Below, in pieces: positions 55,526 through 64,000 of a stretch of 64,000 nt of DNA. Every line of letters starts with the position of its first letter. Within the stretch, counting starts at the first letter, position 1. Made by a program: the position numbers and the translations under genes. Origin of the DNA: Cupriavidus yeoncheonensis (GTDB taxonomy: Bacteria > Pseudomonadota > Gammaproteobacteria > Burkholderiales > Burkholderiaceae); NCBI RefSeq assembly GCF_905397275.1, contig NZ_CAJPUY010000006.1, forward strand, positions 62,001 to 126,000, written 5' to 3'. The notes under the pieces are model-generated. The model did not search any database. It saw nothing but the letters and a program-made list of their open reading frames with translations, and was not told the origin of the DNA.

Positions 55526-56458
55526 CTACTGGTTGGCCGCCTGTGCAGTCTGGCCCTGGCGTTCGTGCATCAGGCTGTGCGTGTCGTCGATCCATTTCTG
55601 GAAGCGTTCCGCGGCATGCGCCTTCTGTTTCGGCGTGGTGAGGTTGGCAATGGTCGTGGCCAGCGCCACGCCGGCCTGGTTGTTGGCGTCGTGGCTGGCG
55701 GCGCGAGTCTCGCCGGGCGGGTGCTGCCAGTGGTCGGCGTAGCGGCGCAGCAGCTCGATGACCTGCGCCTTGGGCGGACGCGTCTGCTGGACCTGCCGCG
55801 CCAGCGCCAGCCAGTCCTCCTGGCGGCGCAGCCGCTCCGCGTAGCGCGCCTGGGCGCCCTGCATCAGCGGGCCCATGGCGGCATGGATGGCCTTTTCCTG
55901 CTCATTGGAGAAGCCTCCGTAGACCAGCTTCGCATAGTCCATCACCTTGTCGAAGCGCGCCGATTCGCGGTCCGCGGCACTGCCGCTCAGGTATTTCTTG
56001 CGGTATTTGGTGTTGCTCTCATCAAACTTCTTTTCGATGCGGTCGATCTGCGCCGGGGTCAGCGTGAGCAGCAAATCCGCTACGTCCGGCATGGCCTGGT
56101 TGAACGACTGGCGCGCCAGCCGCTGGCTCGATTCCTGGAACTGCGCGATGGCCGAGGGGCTGACCGGCTGCCGGACCTGTTCGCGGGCCTGGGTCAGCAG
56201 CGTCGAAATCTCGGGGAGCTGGGACTGCCGGTGCCACGCGAAGAAGCGGGCGATGGCATCGCGCGTGGGCGGCTCCTGCGCGTCGCTGACGTCGACATAG
56301 TGGTCGATCCACCAATAGGCCAGGCGGTCGCCCTGCTGGTAGCCGGTCTTCATCGCGCTACAGCCGCAGAGGACGGCCGCGGCGAAAATCGCCAGGATGC
56401 GACGCAGCCAGCGATTGTGAAAATCGGAAACAGGGGCGTATTGGGCAGAAACCGTCAT
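55526..56458 (-). CDS. DUF6279 family lipoprotein
   Basis: A 310-residue protein with a lipoprotein signal: the hydrophobic segment RILAIFAAAVLCGCSAMK at about residues 20-37 ends in a lipobox with the modified Cys in LCGC. The rest is helical and soluble, beginning TGYQQGDRLAYWWIDHYVDV, which marks the DUF6279 family. The function is unknown; the location is probably the periplasmic face of the outer membrane. The start at 56458 is set by the signal peptide. It is divergent from the glmU promoter region. Confidence 0.85.
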   Translation of the reverse strand: MTVSAQYAPVSDFHNRWLRRILAIFAAAVLCGCSAMKTGYQQGDRLAYWWIDHYVDVSDAQEPPTRDAIARFFAWHRQSQLPEISTLLTQAREQVRQPVSPSAIAQFQESSQRLARQSFNQAMPDVADLLLTLTPAQIDRIEKKFDESNTKYRKKYLSGSAADRESARFDKVMDYAKLVYGGFSNEQEKAIHAAMGPLMQGAQARYAERLRRQEDWLALARQVQQTRPPKAQVIELLRRYADHWQHPPGETRAASHDANNQAGVALATTIANLTTPKQKAHAAERFQKWIDDTHSLMHERQGQTAQAANQ

Positions 56459-56643
56459 GTTAAAATCGCCGCGCATCTTGCCAGGGTTGCCTGATCGCCC
56501 GCAAGCCCAGTCCTGGCAACGGTTCTGGCGGCTCCAGGAAAGGCGAAAGCCACCACCGCCGGGCTCACGAATGCCGGTTGTCGAACGACCGGCTGGTGCT
56601 TTAAAGAATATATTTTCCGATACACGCGCCAAGGGGTCTCCTT

Positions 56644-58008
56644 GTGAATATCGTCATTCTCGCCGCGGGCATGGGCAAGCGGATGCATTCCGATTTGCCC
56701 AAGGTCCTGCATCCCGTCGCCGGGCGTCCCATGCTCGCGCATGTCATCGATACGGCACGTACGCTATCACCTTCGCGGCTGGTGGTCGTGGTCGGCCATG
56801 GTGCCGGGCATGTGCGCACAGCCGTGGCCGCCGATGACGTCACCTTCGCCGAACAGGCCCAGCAGCTGGGCACCGGACATGCGGTGATGCAGGCACTTCC
56901 CCAGTTGGACGACAGCCAGCCCACATTGGTTCTCTACGGCGACGTGCCGCTGACCACGGCGGCGACGCTGAAGTCACTGGTCGAAGAAGCCGGCAATAGC
57001 CGGTTCGGCGTGCTGACAGTCGAGATGCCGGACCCGACCGGCTACGGCCGTATCGTGCGCGATGCCGCGGGCAGTATCGTCCGGATCGTCGAGCAGAAGG
57101 ATGCCAGCGAGGCCGTCCGCGCGATTCGCGAGATCAATACCGGCATCATCGTGTGTCCGACCGGCCACCTGCGCCGATGGCTGTCCACGCTGCGCAACGA
57201 CAACGCCCAGGGCGAGTACTACCTGACCGACACCGTCGAGCGCGCTGCGGCCGAAGGCGTCGAGATCGTCTCTGCCCAGCCCGCGGCGCTGTGGGAAACG
57301 CTTGGCGTCAACAGCAAGGTCCAGCTTGCCGAAGTGGAGCGCATCCACCAGCGCAACCAGGCCCAGCGCCTGCTCGAAGCCGGCGTGACGCTGGCTGACC
57401 CGGCACGCATCGACGTGCGCGGCGAGCTGACCTGCGGGCGCGATGTCAGCATCGATGTCGGCTGCGTATTCGAGGGCCGCGTGCATCTGGGCGACGGCGT
57501 GCAGATCGGCGCCAATTGCGTGATCCGCAATGCCACCATCGATGCCGGCGCGCAGGTGCAGCCGTTCTGCCATATCGACAGCGCGAAGATCGGCGCGGAT
57601 GGCCGCATCGGCCCTTACGCGCGGCTGCGCCCGGGCACCGAGCTGGGCGAGGATGTGCATATCGGCAACTTCGTCGAAGTGAAGAACTCGCAGGTCGCGG
57701 CGCACAGCAAGGCCAACCACCTGGCCTATGTGGGCGACGCCACGGTCGGCTCGCGCGTGAATATTGGCGCTGGCACCATCACCTGCAACTATGACGGTGC
57801 GAACAAGTTCCGCACGGTGATCGAGGATGATGTCTTTATCGGCTCCGATACGCAGCTGGTGGCGCCGGTGACGGTGCGCCGCGGCGCGACCATCGGTGCG
57901 GGCACCACGCTGACCAAGGAAGCGCCGGCCGACAAGCTGACGCTGTCGCGCGCCAAGCAGATGACCGTCGCCGCCTGGCAGCGTCCGGTCAAGCAGCCGA
58001 AGCAGTAA
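56644..58008 (+). CDS. glmU: Bifunctional GlmU (acetyltransferase / uridylyltransferase)
   Basis: It makes UDP-N-acetylglucosamine from glucosamine-1-phosphate. It has 454 residues. The N-terminal pyrophosphorylase begins [20 protein letters not shown], with QLGTGHAV and LYGDVPL. The C-terminal left-handed beta helix of hexapeptide repeats (about residues 250-440) holds the acetyltransferase, including [10 protein letters not shown]. The start is GTG 56644, with AAGGGG upstream. TAAAAT (56461-56466) and TATATT (56609-56614) are possible -10 elements in the 185-base leader. Confidence 0.97.
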   Translation: MNIVILAAGMGKRMHSDLPKVLHPVAGRPMLAHVIDTARTLSPSRLVVVVGHGAGHVRTAVAADDVTFAEQAQQLGTGHAVMQALPQLDDSQPTLVLYGDVPLTTAATLKSLVEEAGNSRFGVLTVEMPDPTGYGRIVRDAAGSIVRIVEQKDASEAVRAIREINTGIIVCPTGHLRRWLSTLRNDNAQGEYYLTDTVERAAAEGVEIVSAQPAALWETLGVNSKVQLAEVERIHQRNQAQRLLEAGVTLADPARIDVRGELTCGRDVSIDVGCVFEGRVHLGDGVQIGANCVIRNATIDAGAQVQPFCHIDSAKIGADGRIGPYARLRPGTELGEDVHIGNFVEVKNSQVAAHSKANHLAYVGDATVGSRVNIGAGTITCNYDGANKFRTVIEDDVFIGSDTQLVAPVTVRRGATIGAGTTLTKEAPADKLTLSRAKQMTVAAWQRPVKQPKQ

Positions 58009-58150
58009 GCAGTGCGGCCGCCGCGCGCGGTGGCCATCGGGCAACACAATACGGCGGCCGCAGCGGTTGCGGCCGTACCGGCGCGGCGCAACGGCCGTCG
58101 CCGTCATTGCAATAGGGCGCCGGTGTTGGCGCCCACCACGGGGGTACAGC

Positions 58151-59989
58151 ATGTGTGGCATCGTCGGCGCGGTTTCCACGCGCAATATCGTTCCGGTCCT
58201 GATCGAAGGCCTGCGCCGCCTTGAGTACCGCGGCTATGACTCCTGCGGCGTTGCCGTGGTGCGCGATGCTTCTGTCGAGCGCGCGCGCACGGTGTCGCGT
58301 GTGGCGGACCTGGATGCCCAGACACAGGCTTCGGGCCTGGCCGGCACCACCGGCGTGGCGCACACGCGCTGGGCCACGCATGGCAAGCCCGACACCGTCA
58401 ACGCCCACCCGCACCTGTCCGGCGAGACCATCGCGCTGGTGCACAACGGCATCATCGAGAACTACGAGCCGCTGCGCGAGGAACTGCGCGCGGTTGGCTA
58501 TGGCTTCGAGTCGCAGACCGACACCGAGGTCGTGGCCCACCTGATCCACCAGGCCTACAGCTATCCGAGCAGTGCTACGCGCGGTGACCTGTTTGCGTCG
58601 GTGCGGGCCGTGACCAAGCGCCTGCACGGCGCCTACGCAATCGCGGTGTTCGCCAAGGACCAGCCCGAGCGCGTGGTCGGCGCGCGCGCCGGCTCGCCGC
58701 TGGTGGTGGCGCTCGGCGACAACGAGGCTTTCCTGGCCTCCGACGCGCTGGCCGTGGCCGGCACCGCCAACCGCATCATCTACCTGGAAGAGGGCGATGT
58801 GGTGGAAGTCACGCGTGAAGGCGCGACCATTCGCGACGGCCAGGATCATCCGGTCGAGCGCGAGGTACGCGTGGTCGAGGCGCACGCCGCCACGGTGGAT
58901 CTGGGCCCGTACCGCCACTTCATGCAGAAGGAAATCTTCGAGCAGCCGCGTGCGCTGGGCGACACGCTCGAGGGCATCGAGGGCATTTCGCCGGCACTGT
59001 TCGGCGATCGGGCGGCCGAGGTCTTCCCCGAGGTCGACAGCGTGCTGATCCTGGCCTGCGGCACCAGCTACTACTCGGGCTGCACGGCCAAGTACTGGCT
59101 CGAAAGCGTTGCCAAGATCCCGACGCAGGTCGAAGTGGCCAGCGAATACCGCTACCGCGAGACCGTGCCGAATCCGCGCGCGCTGGTGGTGGTGATCTCG
59201 CAGTCCGGCGAGACCGCCGATACCATGGCCGCGCTGCGCCACGCGCGCGCGCTGGGCCATACCCACACGCTGTCGATCTGCAACGTGGCCACCAGCGCCA
59301 TGGTGCGCGAGACCGAGATGCGCTTCCTCACGCGCGCCGGGACCGAGATCGGCGTGGCGTCGACCAAGGCCTTCACCACGCAACTCGCCGCGCTGTACAT
59401 GCTGACGCTGGCGCTGGCCAAGGTGCGCGGCTTCCTGTCGGAAGAAGCCGAGGCGAAGGACATGGCCAACCTGCGCCACCTGCCCGCCGCGCTGCATGGC
59501 GTGCTGGCGCTCGAGCCGCAGATCATCGCCTGGTCGGAAGAGTTCGCACGCCGCGAGAACGCGCTGTTCCTGGGGCGCGGCAAGCACTACCCGATCGCGC
59601 TCGAAGGTGCGCTCAAGCTCAAGGAAATCTCGTACATCCACGCAGAGGCCTATCCCGCCGGCGAACTCAAGCACGGTCCGCTCGCGCTTGTGACCGAGGC
59701 CATGCCGGTGGTGACCGTCGCCCCGAACGACGCGCTGCTGGAAAAGCTCAAGTCCAACATCCAGGAAGTCCGCGCGCGCGGCGGGCGCCTGTATGTGTTC
59801 GCCGACAGCGACACGCATATCCAGTCGACGGATGGCATCCAGGTGATTCGCCTGCCCGAGCACTATGGCGATCTGTCGCCGATCCTGCACGTGGTGCCGT
59901 TGCAGCTGCTGGCGTATCACACGGCATGCGCGCGCGGCACGGACGTGGACAAGCCGCGCAACCTGGCGAAGTCGGTGACCGTGGAGTAA
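58151..59989 (+). CDS. glmS: Glucosamine-6-phosphate synthase
   Basis: It converts fructose-6-phosphate and glutamine to glucosamine-6-phosphate, the first step of amino sugar synthesis. It has 612 residues. Cys2 in MCGIVGAVS is the glutaminase nucleophile, followed by [13 protein letters not shown]. The isomerase half has two SIS domains with [11 protein letters not shown] and SQSGETADT, and ends LAKSVTVE. It follows glmU by 142 bases, in which no ribozyme-like structure was recognised. Confidence 0.97.
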   Translation: MCGIVGAVSTRNIVPVLIEGLRRLEYRGYDSCGVAVVRDASVERARTVSRVADLDAQTQASGLAGTTGVAHTRWATHGKPDTVNAHPHLSGETIALVHNGIIENYEPLREELRAVGYGFESQTDTEVVAHLIHQAYSYPSSATRGDLFASVRAVTKRLHGAYAIAVFAKDQPERVVGARAGSPLVVALGDNEAFLASDALAVAGTANRIIYLEEGDVVEVTREGATIRDGQDHPVEREVRVVEAHAATVDLGPYRHFMQKEIFEQPRALGDTLEGIEGISPALFGDRAAEVFPEVDSVLILACGTSYYSGCTAKYWLESVAKIPTQVEVASEYRYRETVPNPRALVVVISQSGETADTMAALRHARALGHTHTLSICNVATSAMVRETEMRFLTRAGTEIGVASTKAFTTQLAALYMLTLALAKVRGFLSEEAEAKDMANLRHLPAALHGVLALEPQIIAWSEEFARRENALFLGRGKHYPIALEGALKLKEISYIHAEAYPAGELKHGPLALVTEAMPVVTVAPNDALLEKLKSNIQEVRARGGRLYVFADSDTHIQSTDGIQVIRLPEHYGDLSPILHVVPLQLLAYHTACARGTDVDKPRNLAKSVTVE

Positions 59990-60037
59990 GCCGGGACAGC
60001 GTGCTTCCAGCACAGCAGGAAGTTGCGGGAAATGATG

Positions 60038-60072
60038 AGGGGCCCCGCTTGCGTGGGGCCCCTGTCGTTTTG
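60038..60072 (+). terminator. Terminator of glmS
   Basis: AGGGGCCCC (60038-60046) pairs with GGGGCCCCT (60055-60063), extended inward by two further pairs, and is followed by GTCGTTTTG. Confidence 0.85.
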
Positions 60073-60116
60073 TATACGGGACTTTCGAGATTTCCCGAAG
60101 GCCAGCCGACGCGAAC

Positions 60117-60320
60117 CTACCTGGAGTCGGGCCGGGATGCAGGACATGTCTTCACGCCCAGAAGGCTGTAGGCGGGGCAGACGCGCGCGATGCCCGTCAC
60201 GAGCGGCAGGATGCCAATCCATCCCCAGGCACCTATGGTCCCGGTTGCGGCCAGGACAATCAAGGCCAGGCCAATGACAATCCGGAGAACTCGATCGACG
60301 GTTCCAACATTTGCTTGCAT
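60117..60320 (-). CDS. DUF2892 (YgaP-like) membrane protein
   Basis: A 67-residue protein with two membrane helices (about residues 10-27 and 30-48), which begins MQANVGTVDRVLRIVIGLAL, the family pattern. The C-terminus has CPAYSLLGVKTC, two cysteines also seen in the membrane part of YgaP-type sulfur proteins. AGGAG lies upstream of the start. It is the last gene in a same-strand cluster with YeeE/YedE and an ArsR regulator, so a role in sulfur handling is plausible. The 163 bases up to the next gene contain no other clear signal. Confidence 0.85.
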   Translation of the reverse strand: MQANVGTVDRVLRIVIGLALIVLAATGTIGAWGWIGILPLVTGIARVCPAYSLLGVKTCPASRPDSR

Positions 60321-60483
60321 GGCAGGCTCCTGGCCAATGTGAGATCGGAGGTGGGGGGGATGCGGGACGTTTCCACCGCCTCGCGCGATTGCAGCGTGAG
60401 GCGGAGGTTGCTGAACCACTATCGTCCCTTGCCGGCCATCGGCTCTTGATCTGGCGCAATCGCCAGGCAAGGTCAGGGCGCGC

Positions 60484-60915
60484 TCAGGCCCGCCGCATGC
60501 TGGATGTTGTCCTCTCGACGATCTCGAACACCGCCATCCCCGCCACCATGGCGGCCACAAAGCCAACGGCCTTCGGATAGCCCGCCCCAAGCGCCACCAG
60601 CGCCGGGCCCGGACAAAAGCCGGCCAGTCCCCAGCCTGTGCCAAAAGCCGCGCTGCCAAGCACCAGGCGCAGTGTCACGGCCGCGCCGGCCGGCAACTGC
60701 ATGGGCAGCCCGAGCAAGGAGCGCTTGCGGCGACGGGCGATCAGGAAGGCGATCGAGCCGATGGCGATTGCACCCGCCATCACAAAGGCCAGGGACGGGT
60801 CCCAGCTTCCCGCCAGGTCCAGAAAGCCGAGCACCTTGGCCGGATTGGCCATGCCGGAAACCATCAGGCCAACGCCGAAGAGCAGGCCTGCAAGCCATGC
60901 GGTAATGGCGGTCAT
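60484..60915 (-). CDS. YeeE/YedE half-transporter, second part (DUF6691)
   Basis: A 143-residue membrane protein with four hydrophobic segments. [20 protein letters not shown] and [18 protein letters not shown] are characteristic of the C-terminal half of YeeE/YedE sulfur-compound transporters, with the conserved Cys in GFCPGPA. It starts one base after the stop of the first half, so the two are translated together and probably form one pore. Thiosulfate-type import is known for the full-length family. Confidence 0.9.
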   Translation of the reverse strand: MTAITAWLAGLLFGVGLMVSGMANPAKVLGFLDLAGSWDPSLAFVMAGAIAIGSIAFLIARRRKRSLLGLPMQLPAGAAVTLRLVLGSAAFGTGWGLAGFCPGPALVALGAGYPKAVGFVAAMVAGMAVFEIVERTTSSMRRA

Positions 60916-60916
60916 G

Positions 60917-61351
60917 TCAGCCTCCGATCAGGTGCCGTTGCACGAAGACGGTCAGGAATCCTGCCGCCATGAAGGTCACCGTCGCCACCAGCGAGCGGAT
61001 GGAGCCGCGCGAGAGGCCGCACACGCCGTGGCCGCTGGTACAGCCGCTGGCATAGCGGGTGCCGAGGCCGACGAGGAAGCCGGCGACCATGATCTCGCCC
61101 CAGCCCGCCTGAATGTCCGCAACGGCCGGCTTGCCCAGCAGGCTCGCCAGTACCGGGGCGGCGACCAGGCCGGCCACGAAGGCCAGGCGCCATGCCATGT
61201 CGTGGCGAGGCAGGCTGAGCAGGCCACCAAGGATGCCGCTGATGCCCGCGATGCGGCCATTGAAGAGCACCAGCACGGTTGCCGCCGCACCGATGATGAG
61301 TCCGCCGGCCAGCGACAGGCCGGGCGTGAAGCTGGCAAGGTCAATCAGCAT
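60917..61351 (-). CDS. YeeE/YedE half-transporter, first part
   Basis: A 144-residue membrane protein with about four helices. The family motif is [19 protein letters not shown] (about residues 99-117), with conserved cysteines lining the sulfur path in YeeE. It starts inside the last 7 bases of the ArsR regulator gene and is followed after one base by the second half. Together they form a split YeeE/YedE unit. Confidence 0.92.
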   Translation of the reverse strand: MLIDLASFTPGLSLAGGLIIGAAATVLVLFNGRIAGISGILGGLLSLPRHDMAWRLAFVAGLVAAPVLASLLGKPAVADIQAGWGEIMVAGFLVGLGTRYASGCTSGHGVCGLSRGSIRSLVATVTFMAAGFLTVFVQRHLIGG

Positions 61352-61683
61352 GTCGGCTCCTGGTCGGGATTGGCACAGAACTGTTCATAGAGGACGGACA
61401 TGACGGCAAGTGCCCGGGCGCTCGCCACGGCGTAGTAGATGTTCTTGCCGTCGCGGCGAGTGGCCACCAGCCCGTTCTCGCGCAGCACGCCAAGTTGCTG
61501 GGACAGCGTCGGCTGCCGGATGCCGAGCTGCTCCTCCAGTTCGCCGACGGGCAATTCGCCCTGCGACAAGCGGCACATCAACAGCAGGCGATCCGGATTG
61601 GCCAGCACCTTGAGCAAGGCACAGGCCTCGGTCGCGGCGGCCTGCATGATGCCGAGGTCGATGTCGGGATGGGGCGGGTTCAT
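61345..61683 (-). CDS. ArsR-family regulator, BigR/SqrR-like persulfide sensor
   Basis: A 112-residue winged-helix ArsR repressor. The DNA-binding part is LPVGELEEQLGIRQPTLSQQ (about residues 45-64). Cys37 and Cys103 are 66 residues apart, the same spacing as the sensing cysteines of BigR (42/108) and SqrR (41/107), which form a polysulfide bridge and release DNA. The partner genes YeeE, YedE and DUF2892 also fit a BigR-type operon. It should repress its own operon until reactive sulfur appears. Confidence 0.88.
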   Translation of the reverse strand: MNPPHPDIDLGIMQAAATEACALLKVLANPDRLLLMCRLSQGELPVGELEEQLGIRQPTLSQQLGVLRENGLVATRRDGKNIYYAVASARALAVMSVLYEQFCANPDQEPTC

Positions 61684-61703
61684 AGGGCGGCTACAGTTAT
61701 TGT

Positions 61704-61728
61704 TCTTATATTATATAAAAATATATAG
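61704..61728. promoter_or_regulatory. AT-rich candidate operator of the sulfur operon
   Basis: An AT-only block with TATATTATATA and AAATATATA stands out in GC-rich DNA, about 20 bases upstream of the ArsR start. BigR-type repressors bind AT-rich imperfect palindromes over the promoter. It may also contain the -10 element. The rest of the gap to the HxlR gene is unassigned. Confidence 0.5.
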
Positions 61729-61856
61729 TGTAGCTGAACAGACTGAATCGCATCCTGGGCAGGCCCTGCATGGGGTAGTCGCTTGCATGATTAAAGTAGC
61801 GGCAGTAGGATGGGATGCACCAGGGCAGCTGCCTGCCCTTCAGCGACCTCAGCATC

Positions 61857-62384
61857 ATGCAAAGAAAGACCTTCCGGGACATGCAATGCCCGATCGCGCG
61901 CAGCCTTGAGCGGGTCGGGGAGTGGTGGAGCATCCTGATCCTGCGCGAGGCGTTCTACGGCTCGACGCGCTTCGACGCGTTCCAGAAGAACCTCGACATC
62001 GCGCCGAACATGCTCACGCGCCGCCTGAACGGGCTCGTGGAAGAGGGCTTGCTCGAACGGCGCCAGTATTCGGAGCGACCGCCGCGCTACGAATACGTGC
62101 TGACCGACGTCGGGCGCGATTTCCTGCCCGTGATGCTGTCGATGCTCGCCTGGGGCAACAAGCACTTCGCGCCCGAAGGCGCGAGCGTGCAGCTTGTCGA
62201 CAAGGCCACCGGGCAGCCGATCGAGCCGGTGCTGGTCGATGCCGCCAGCGGCGCGCCGGTGGACCTGGCGCGCTTTGCGATCGCCCCCGGGCCGGCAGCC
62301 GGCGAAGGCGTGCGCACGCGCCTGGCGGATGCAGCCGCATACTTGTCGTCGCTGCCCGTCGCCGAGCCGGCCGAGACCGACTGA
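61857..62384 (+). CDS. HxlR-family transcriptional regulator
   Basis: A 175-residue regulator. The HxlR winged helix is at residues about 8-100: CPIARSLERVGEWWSILILR, FYGSTRFDAFQKNLDIAPNM, LTRRLNGLVEEGLLERRQY. Cys11 is the usual conserved cysteine that reacts with electrophiles or oxidants in this family. A C-terminal extension of about 70 residues follows. The start at 61857 matches the family; an ATG at 61815 is possible. It is divergent from the ArsR operon. Its target is unknown. Confidence 0.9.
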   Translation: MQRKTFRDMQCPIARSLERVGEWWSILILREAFYGSTRFDAFQKNLDIAPNMLTRRLNGLVEEGLLERRQYSERPPRYEYVLTDVGRDFLPVMLSMLAWGNKHFAPEGASVQLVDKATGQPIEPVLVDAASGAPVDLARFAIAPGPAAGEGVRTRLADAAAYLSSLPVAEPAETD

Positions 62385-62658
62385 CGCGGCGAGCCGCCGC
62401 TCTCCTGACGCTTACCGCCGCCGCCGAGCGCGCGGAATGCCGGCACCGCGGCATGTGCGTTGTCAGTGCTCACGCGCGCCTGCTGGTCGCGCGCGGCCAG
62501 CGGCTGGCGGTCTTCTTCGATCACTTCGAACAGGCTGACCGATGTGCACGGGCGAAACCCGCACATCCCCAAAATCCGCATGACGTCATGCTGACAGATT
62601 CGTATGCTGCCAAGCACTCTCGCGTTAAATTTTGCGCTCACATTTTGTATGCAAAAAA

Positions 62659-63750
62659 ATGCTCGAACGCAAACAACGACACAAGGACGTCCAGGGTGGC
62701 AGGCGCCGCAGCACCTCATGGACGGTTGCCGGCCTGATTGGTACGGCAGCCTCGGCAGCAACGACACCGGCATGGGCGCAATCCGTCGCGCTGTATGGCC
62801 TGGTCGACACCATGGTGCGGTACTCCAGCAACAACCGCGGCGACAAAGGACTGGCGGAGCTTGGCGAAGGGTATTTCAGCGGCTCGCGCTGGGGCATGCG
62901 CGGCAACGAGGCGCTTGGCGGCGGATGGAATGCGCTGTTCAATCTCGAAAGCGGTTACGACCTGGCCACGGGCGTATCGGCGCAAGGCACCGCCACCGCG
63001 AACTATGCCCAGACCGGTACGGGTGGCGCCGGGCGCCTGTTCGGCCGCCAGGCCTACGTGGGCTTGCAGCACAACACCACAGGCACGCTGACATTCGGGC
63101 GGCAATTCACTACCGCCTATGACGCCACTTTCCGCTTCCAGCCATATGGCCATCCGAACCTTGAGGCGGTCGCCATCCTCAACGGCTACACCGGGCCGCG
63201 CCAGGACAATATGGCCAAGTACACGGGCAACTGGGGCGGTGTTTCGGCAGCCGCGCACTACAGCTTCGGCGAGGTGCCAGGTAACCCGTCGGCCAGCAGC
63301 AGCCGCGGGGTTGCACTGGCCTATGCGGATCAGCGCATCGACGTCGGCACCTTTCTCCAGCGCACCAATGCGCTGACCACCGACGAGGCCCGCACCATCT
63401 GGGGCGCAGGCGGCAGCTACCAGGCCGGCCGCGTGAAGCTGGCGGCCGGCTATCTCGACAACCGCTTCCATCTGAGCCCGACGCACAACCACGTCTTCAC
63501 GGGCGGCATCAGCGTGCAGGCTGCGCGCGCGCTGACGGTCTCGCTGGCATCGCACTATGACCGGCAGACTTCCGCCTCCGGGCATCGCCTGATGGTCGCG
63601 GCGGTGGCGGAATACGCCCTGTCGCGGCGCACCGGTGTCTATGCCGAGACCGATTTCAACCGCGTGAGCGGCGCCTATGCGCTGCCCGCTTTCATGGGCG
63701 TGCGCGGCAGCAAGTTCGGCGGCGGCGTGGGCCTGCGCCACCGGTTCTGA
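62659..63750 (+). CDS. Gram-negative porin (Burkholderia type)
   Basis: A 363-residue outer-membrane general porin. The signal peptide ends [19 protein letters not shown], where the first strand SVALYGLVD is diagnostic. The central part has [20 protein letters not shown] and [13 protein letters not shown], typical of trimeric beta-barrels, and the chain ends with Phe (GLRHRF). The start at 62659 is preferred over TTG 62632. The 274-base gap upstream contains no gene and no clear promoter. A Bug-type gene follows by 17 bases. Confidence 0.92.
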   Translation: MLERKQRHKDVQGGRRRSTSWTVAGLIGTAASAATTPAWAQSVALYGLVDTMVRYSSNNRGDKGLAELGEGYFSGSRWGMRGNEALGGGWNALFNLESGYDLATGVSAQGTATANYAQTGTGGAGRLFGRQAYVGLQHNTTGTLTFGRQFTTAYDATFRFQPYGHPNLEAVAILNGYTGPRQDNMAKYTGNWGGVSAAAHYSFGEVPGNPSASSSRGVALAYADQRIDVGTFLQRTNALTTDEARTIWGAGGSYQAGRVKLAAGYLDNRFHLSPTHNHVFTGGISVQAARALTVSLASHYDRQTSASGHRLMVAAVAEYALSRRTGVYAETDFNRVSGAYALPAFMGVRGSKFGGGVGLRHRF

Positions 63751-63767
63751 GCGAGGGAGCATTCCGA

Positions 63768-64000
63768 ATGATCTCCCGCAGACAGCTCCTTGGCGCGGCC
63801 ATGGCGGCTCCGGCCAGCGCCTTGCTGCCGGCCAACGTACGCGCGTCCACGGCTACGCCCGCCTGGCCGCAGCGGCCCATCCGGCTGGTGGTCACGTTTC
63901 CGCCCGGCGGCTCCAGCGATATCGTGGCCCGGCTGCTGGCGCCGTTGCTGCAGGAGCGCCTTGGCCAGCCCGTGGTGACCGACAACCGGCCCGGCGCCGG
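63768..64000 (+). CDS. Bug-type (TctC) periplasmic solute-binding protein (3' end missing)
   Basis: The first 77 codons of a tripartite tricarboxylate-type binding protein, a family greatly expanded in Burkholderiales. The N-terminus [15 protein letters not shown] has a twin-arginine (SRRQLLG) and a hydrophobic core, suggesting Tat export. The mature part begins [19 protein letters not shown], with the Bug signature PPGGSSD and then DNRPGAG. GAGGGAG precedes the ATG. The ligand is unknown. Confidence 0.92.
   Translation, partial: MISRRQLLGAAMAAPASALLPANVRASTATPAWPQRPIRLVVTFPPGGSSDIVARLLAPLLQERLGQPVVTDNRPGA

Noticed and set aside
58009..58150. A glmS ribozyme upstream of glmS
   Set aside because: The 142-base gap shows no recognisable ribozyme core, and this class is known mainly from Gram-positive bacteria.
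57989..60013. A 674-codon minus-strand frame opposite glmS
   Set aside because: Antisense shadow; glmS is complete and certain.

Overview
The window is high-GC, densely packed DNA from a Burkholderiaceae betaproteobacterium, most likely Cupriavidus or a close Ralstonia relative (main chromosome). The evidence is gene content and order: hslU, argB, slmA, metXW, argC, pyrE, the dapF-lpxL-metK block, thiCOSGE, ahcY-metF, glmUS, Bug-type and Burkholderia-type porin genes. The genus is an inference from this pattern, because no 16S gene is present. No rRNA, tRNA, CRISPR array, prophage or intact insertion sequence was seen. Both ends cut genes (hslU on the left, a Bug-type binding protein on the right).

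Layout. 0-8.7 kb: end of hslU, then a copper and redox-sensing section (YcnI-like copper protein, RegA/RegB-type two-component system, PCuAC-type copper chaperone), a LysR/DUF606 transporter pair, and an ECF sigma factor with a zinc-finger partner and a CWC protein. 8.9-19.9 kb: argB, a HAD nucleotidase, slmA, riboswitch-controlled metX-metW, a LysR/EamA pair, AmpG-like permease, M48 protease and argC. 20-27.3 kb: MqsR/MqsA toxin-antitoxin pair with its operator, exonuclease III, pyrE, a patatin, a PPK2 kinase, dapF and two LpxL-type acyltransferases. 27.4-33.6 kb: riboswitch-controlled metK, a Kdo hydroxylase, a gene remnant, a GMC oxidoreductase and an AidB-like acyl-CoA dehydrogenase. 33.7-41.6 kb: TPP riboswitch and thiCOSGE, then a small thioesterase, a 265-bp inverted-repeat element, a PGDYG protein and thiD. 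41.6-46.4 kb: SAH riboswitch, ahcY, a small membrane protein, metF, TfoX-like and Mut7-C proteins and 5-formyl-THF cyclo-ligase. 46.4-60 kb: lytic transglycosylase, NDUFA9-like and NDUFAF7-like proteins, GST, cca, folate genes, ttcA and glmU-glmS. 60-64 kb: a sulfane-sulfur type operon (ArsR regulator, YeeE/YedE halves, DUF2892), HxlR regulator, porin and Bug protein.

The strongest theme is the methionine/SAM cycle. metX and metK each carry a leader that matches the SAM-II riboswitch core, and both have an extra hairpin inserted at the same place in the aptamer. ahcY carries a SAH riboswitch, with metF two genes downstream. Synthesis of the methionine precursor, SAM formation and SAH recycling therefore all appear to be under RNA-based metabolite sensing within 32 kb.

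The least explained item is the element at about 40.0-40.3 kb. It has 26-of-27-bp terminal inverted repeats, a TTA duplication at its ends, two internal 21-bp hairpins and a 12-bp complementarity between their loops. It is inserted exactly between two convergent genes.
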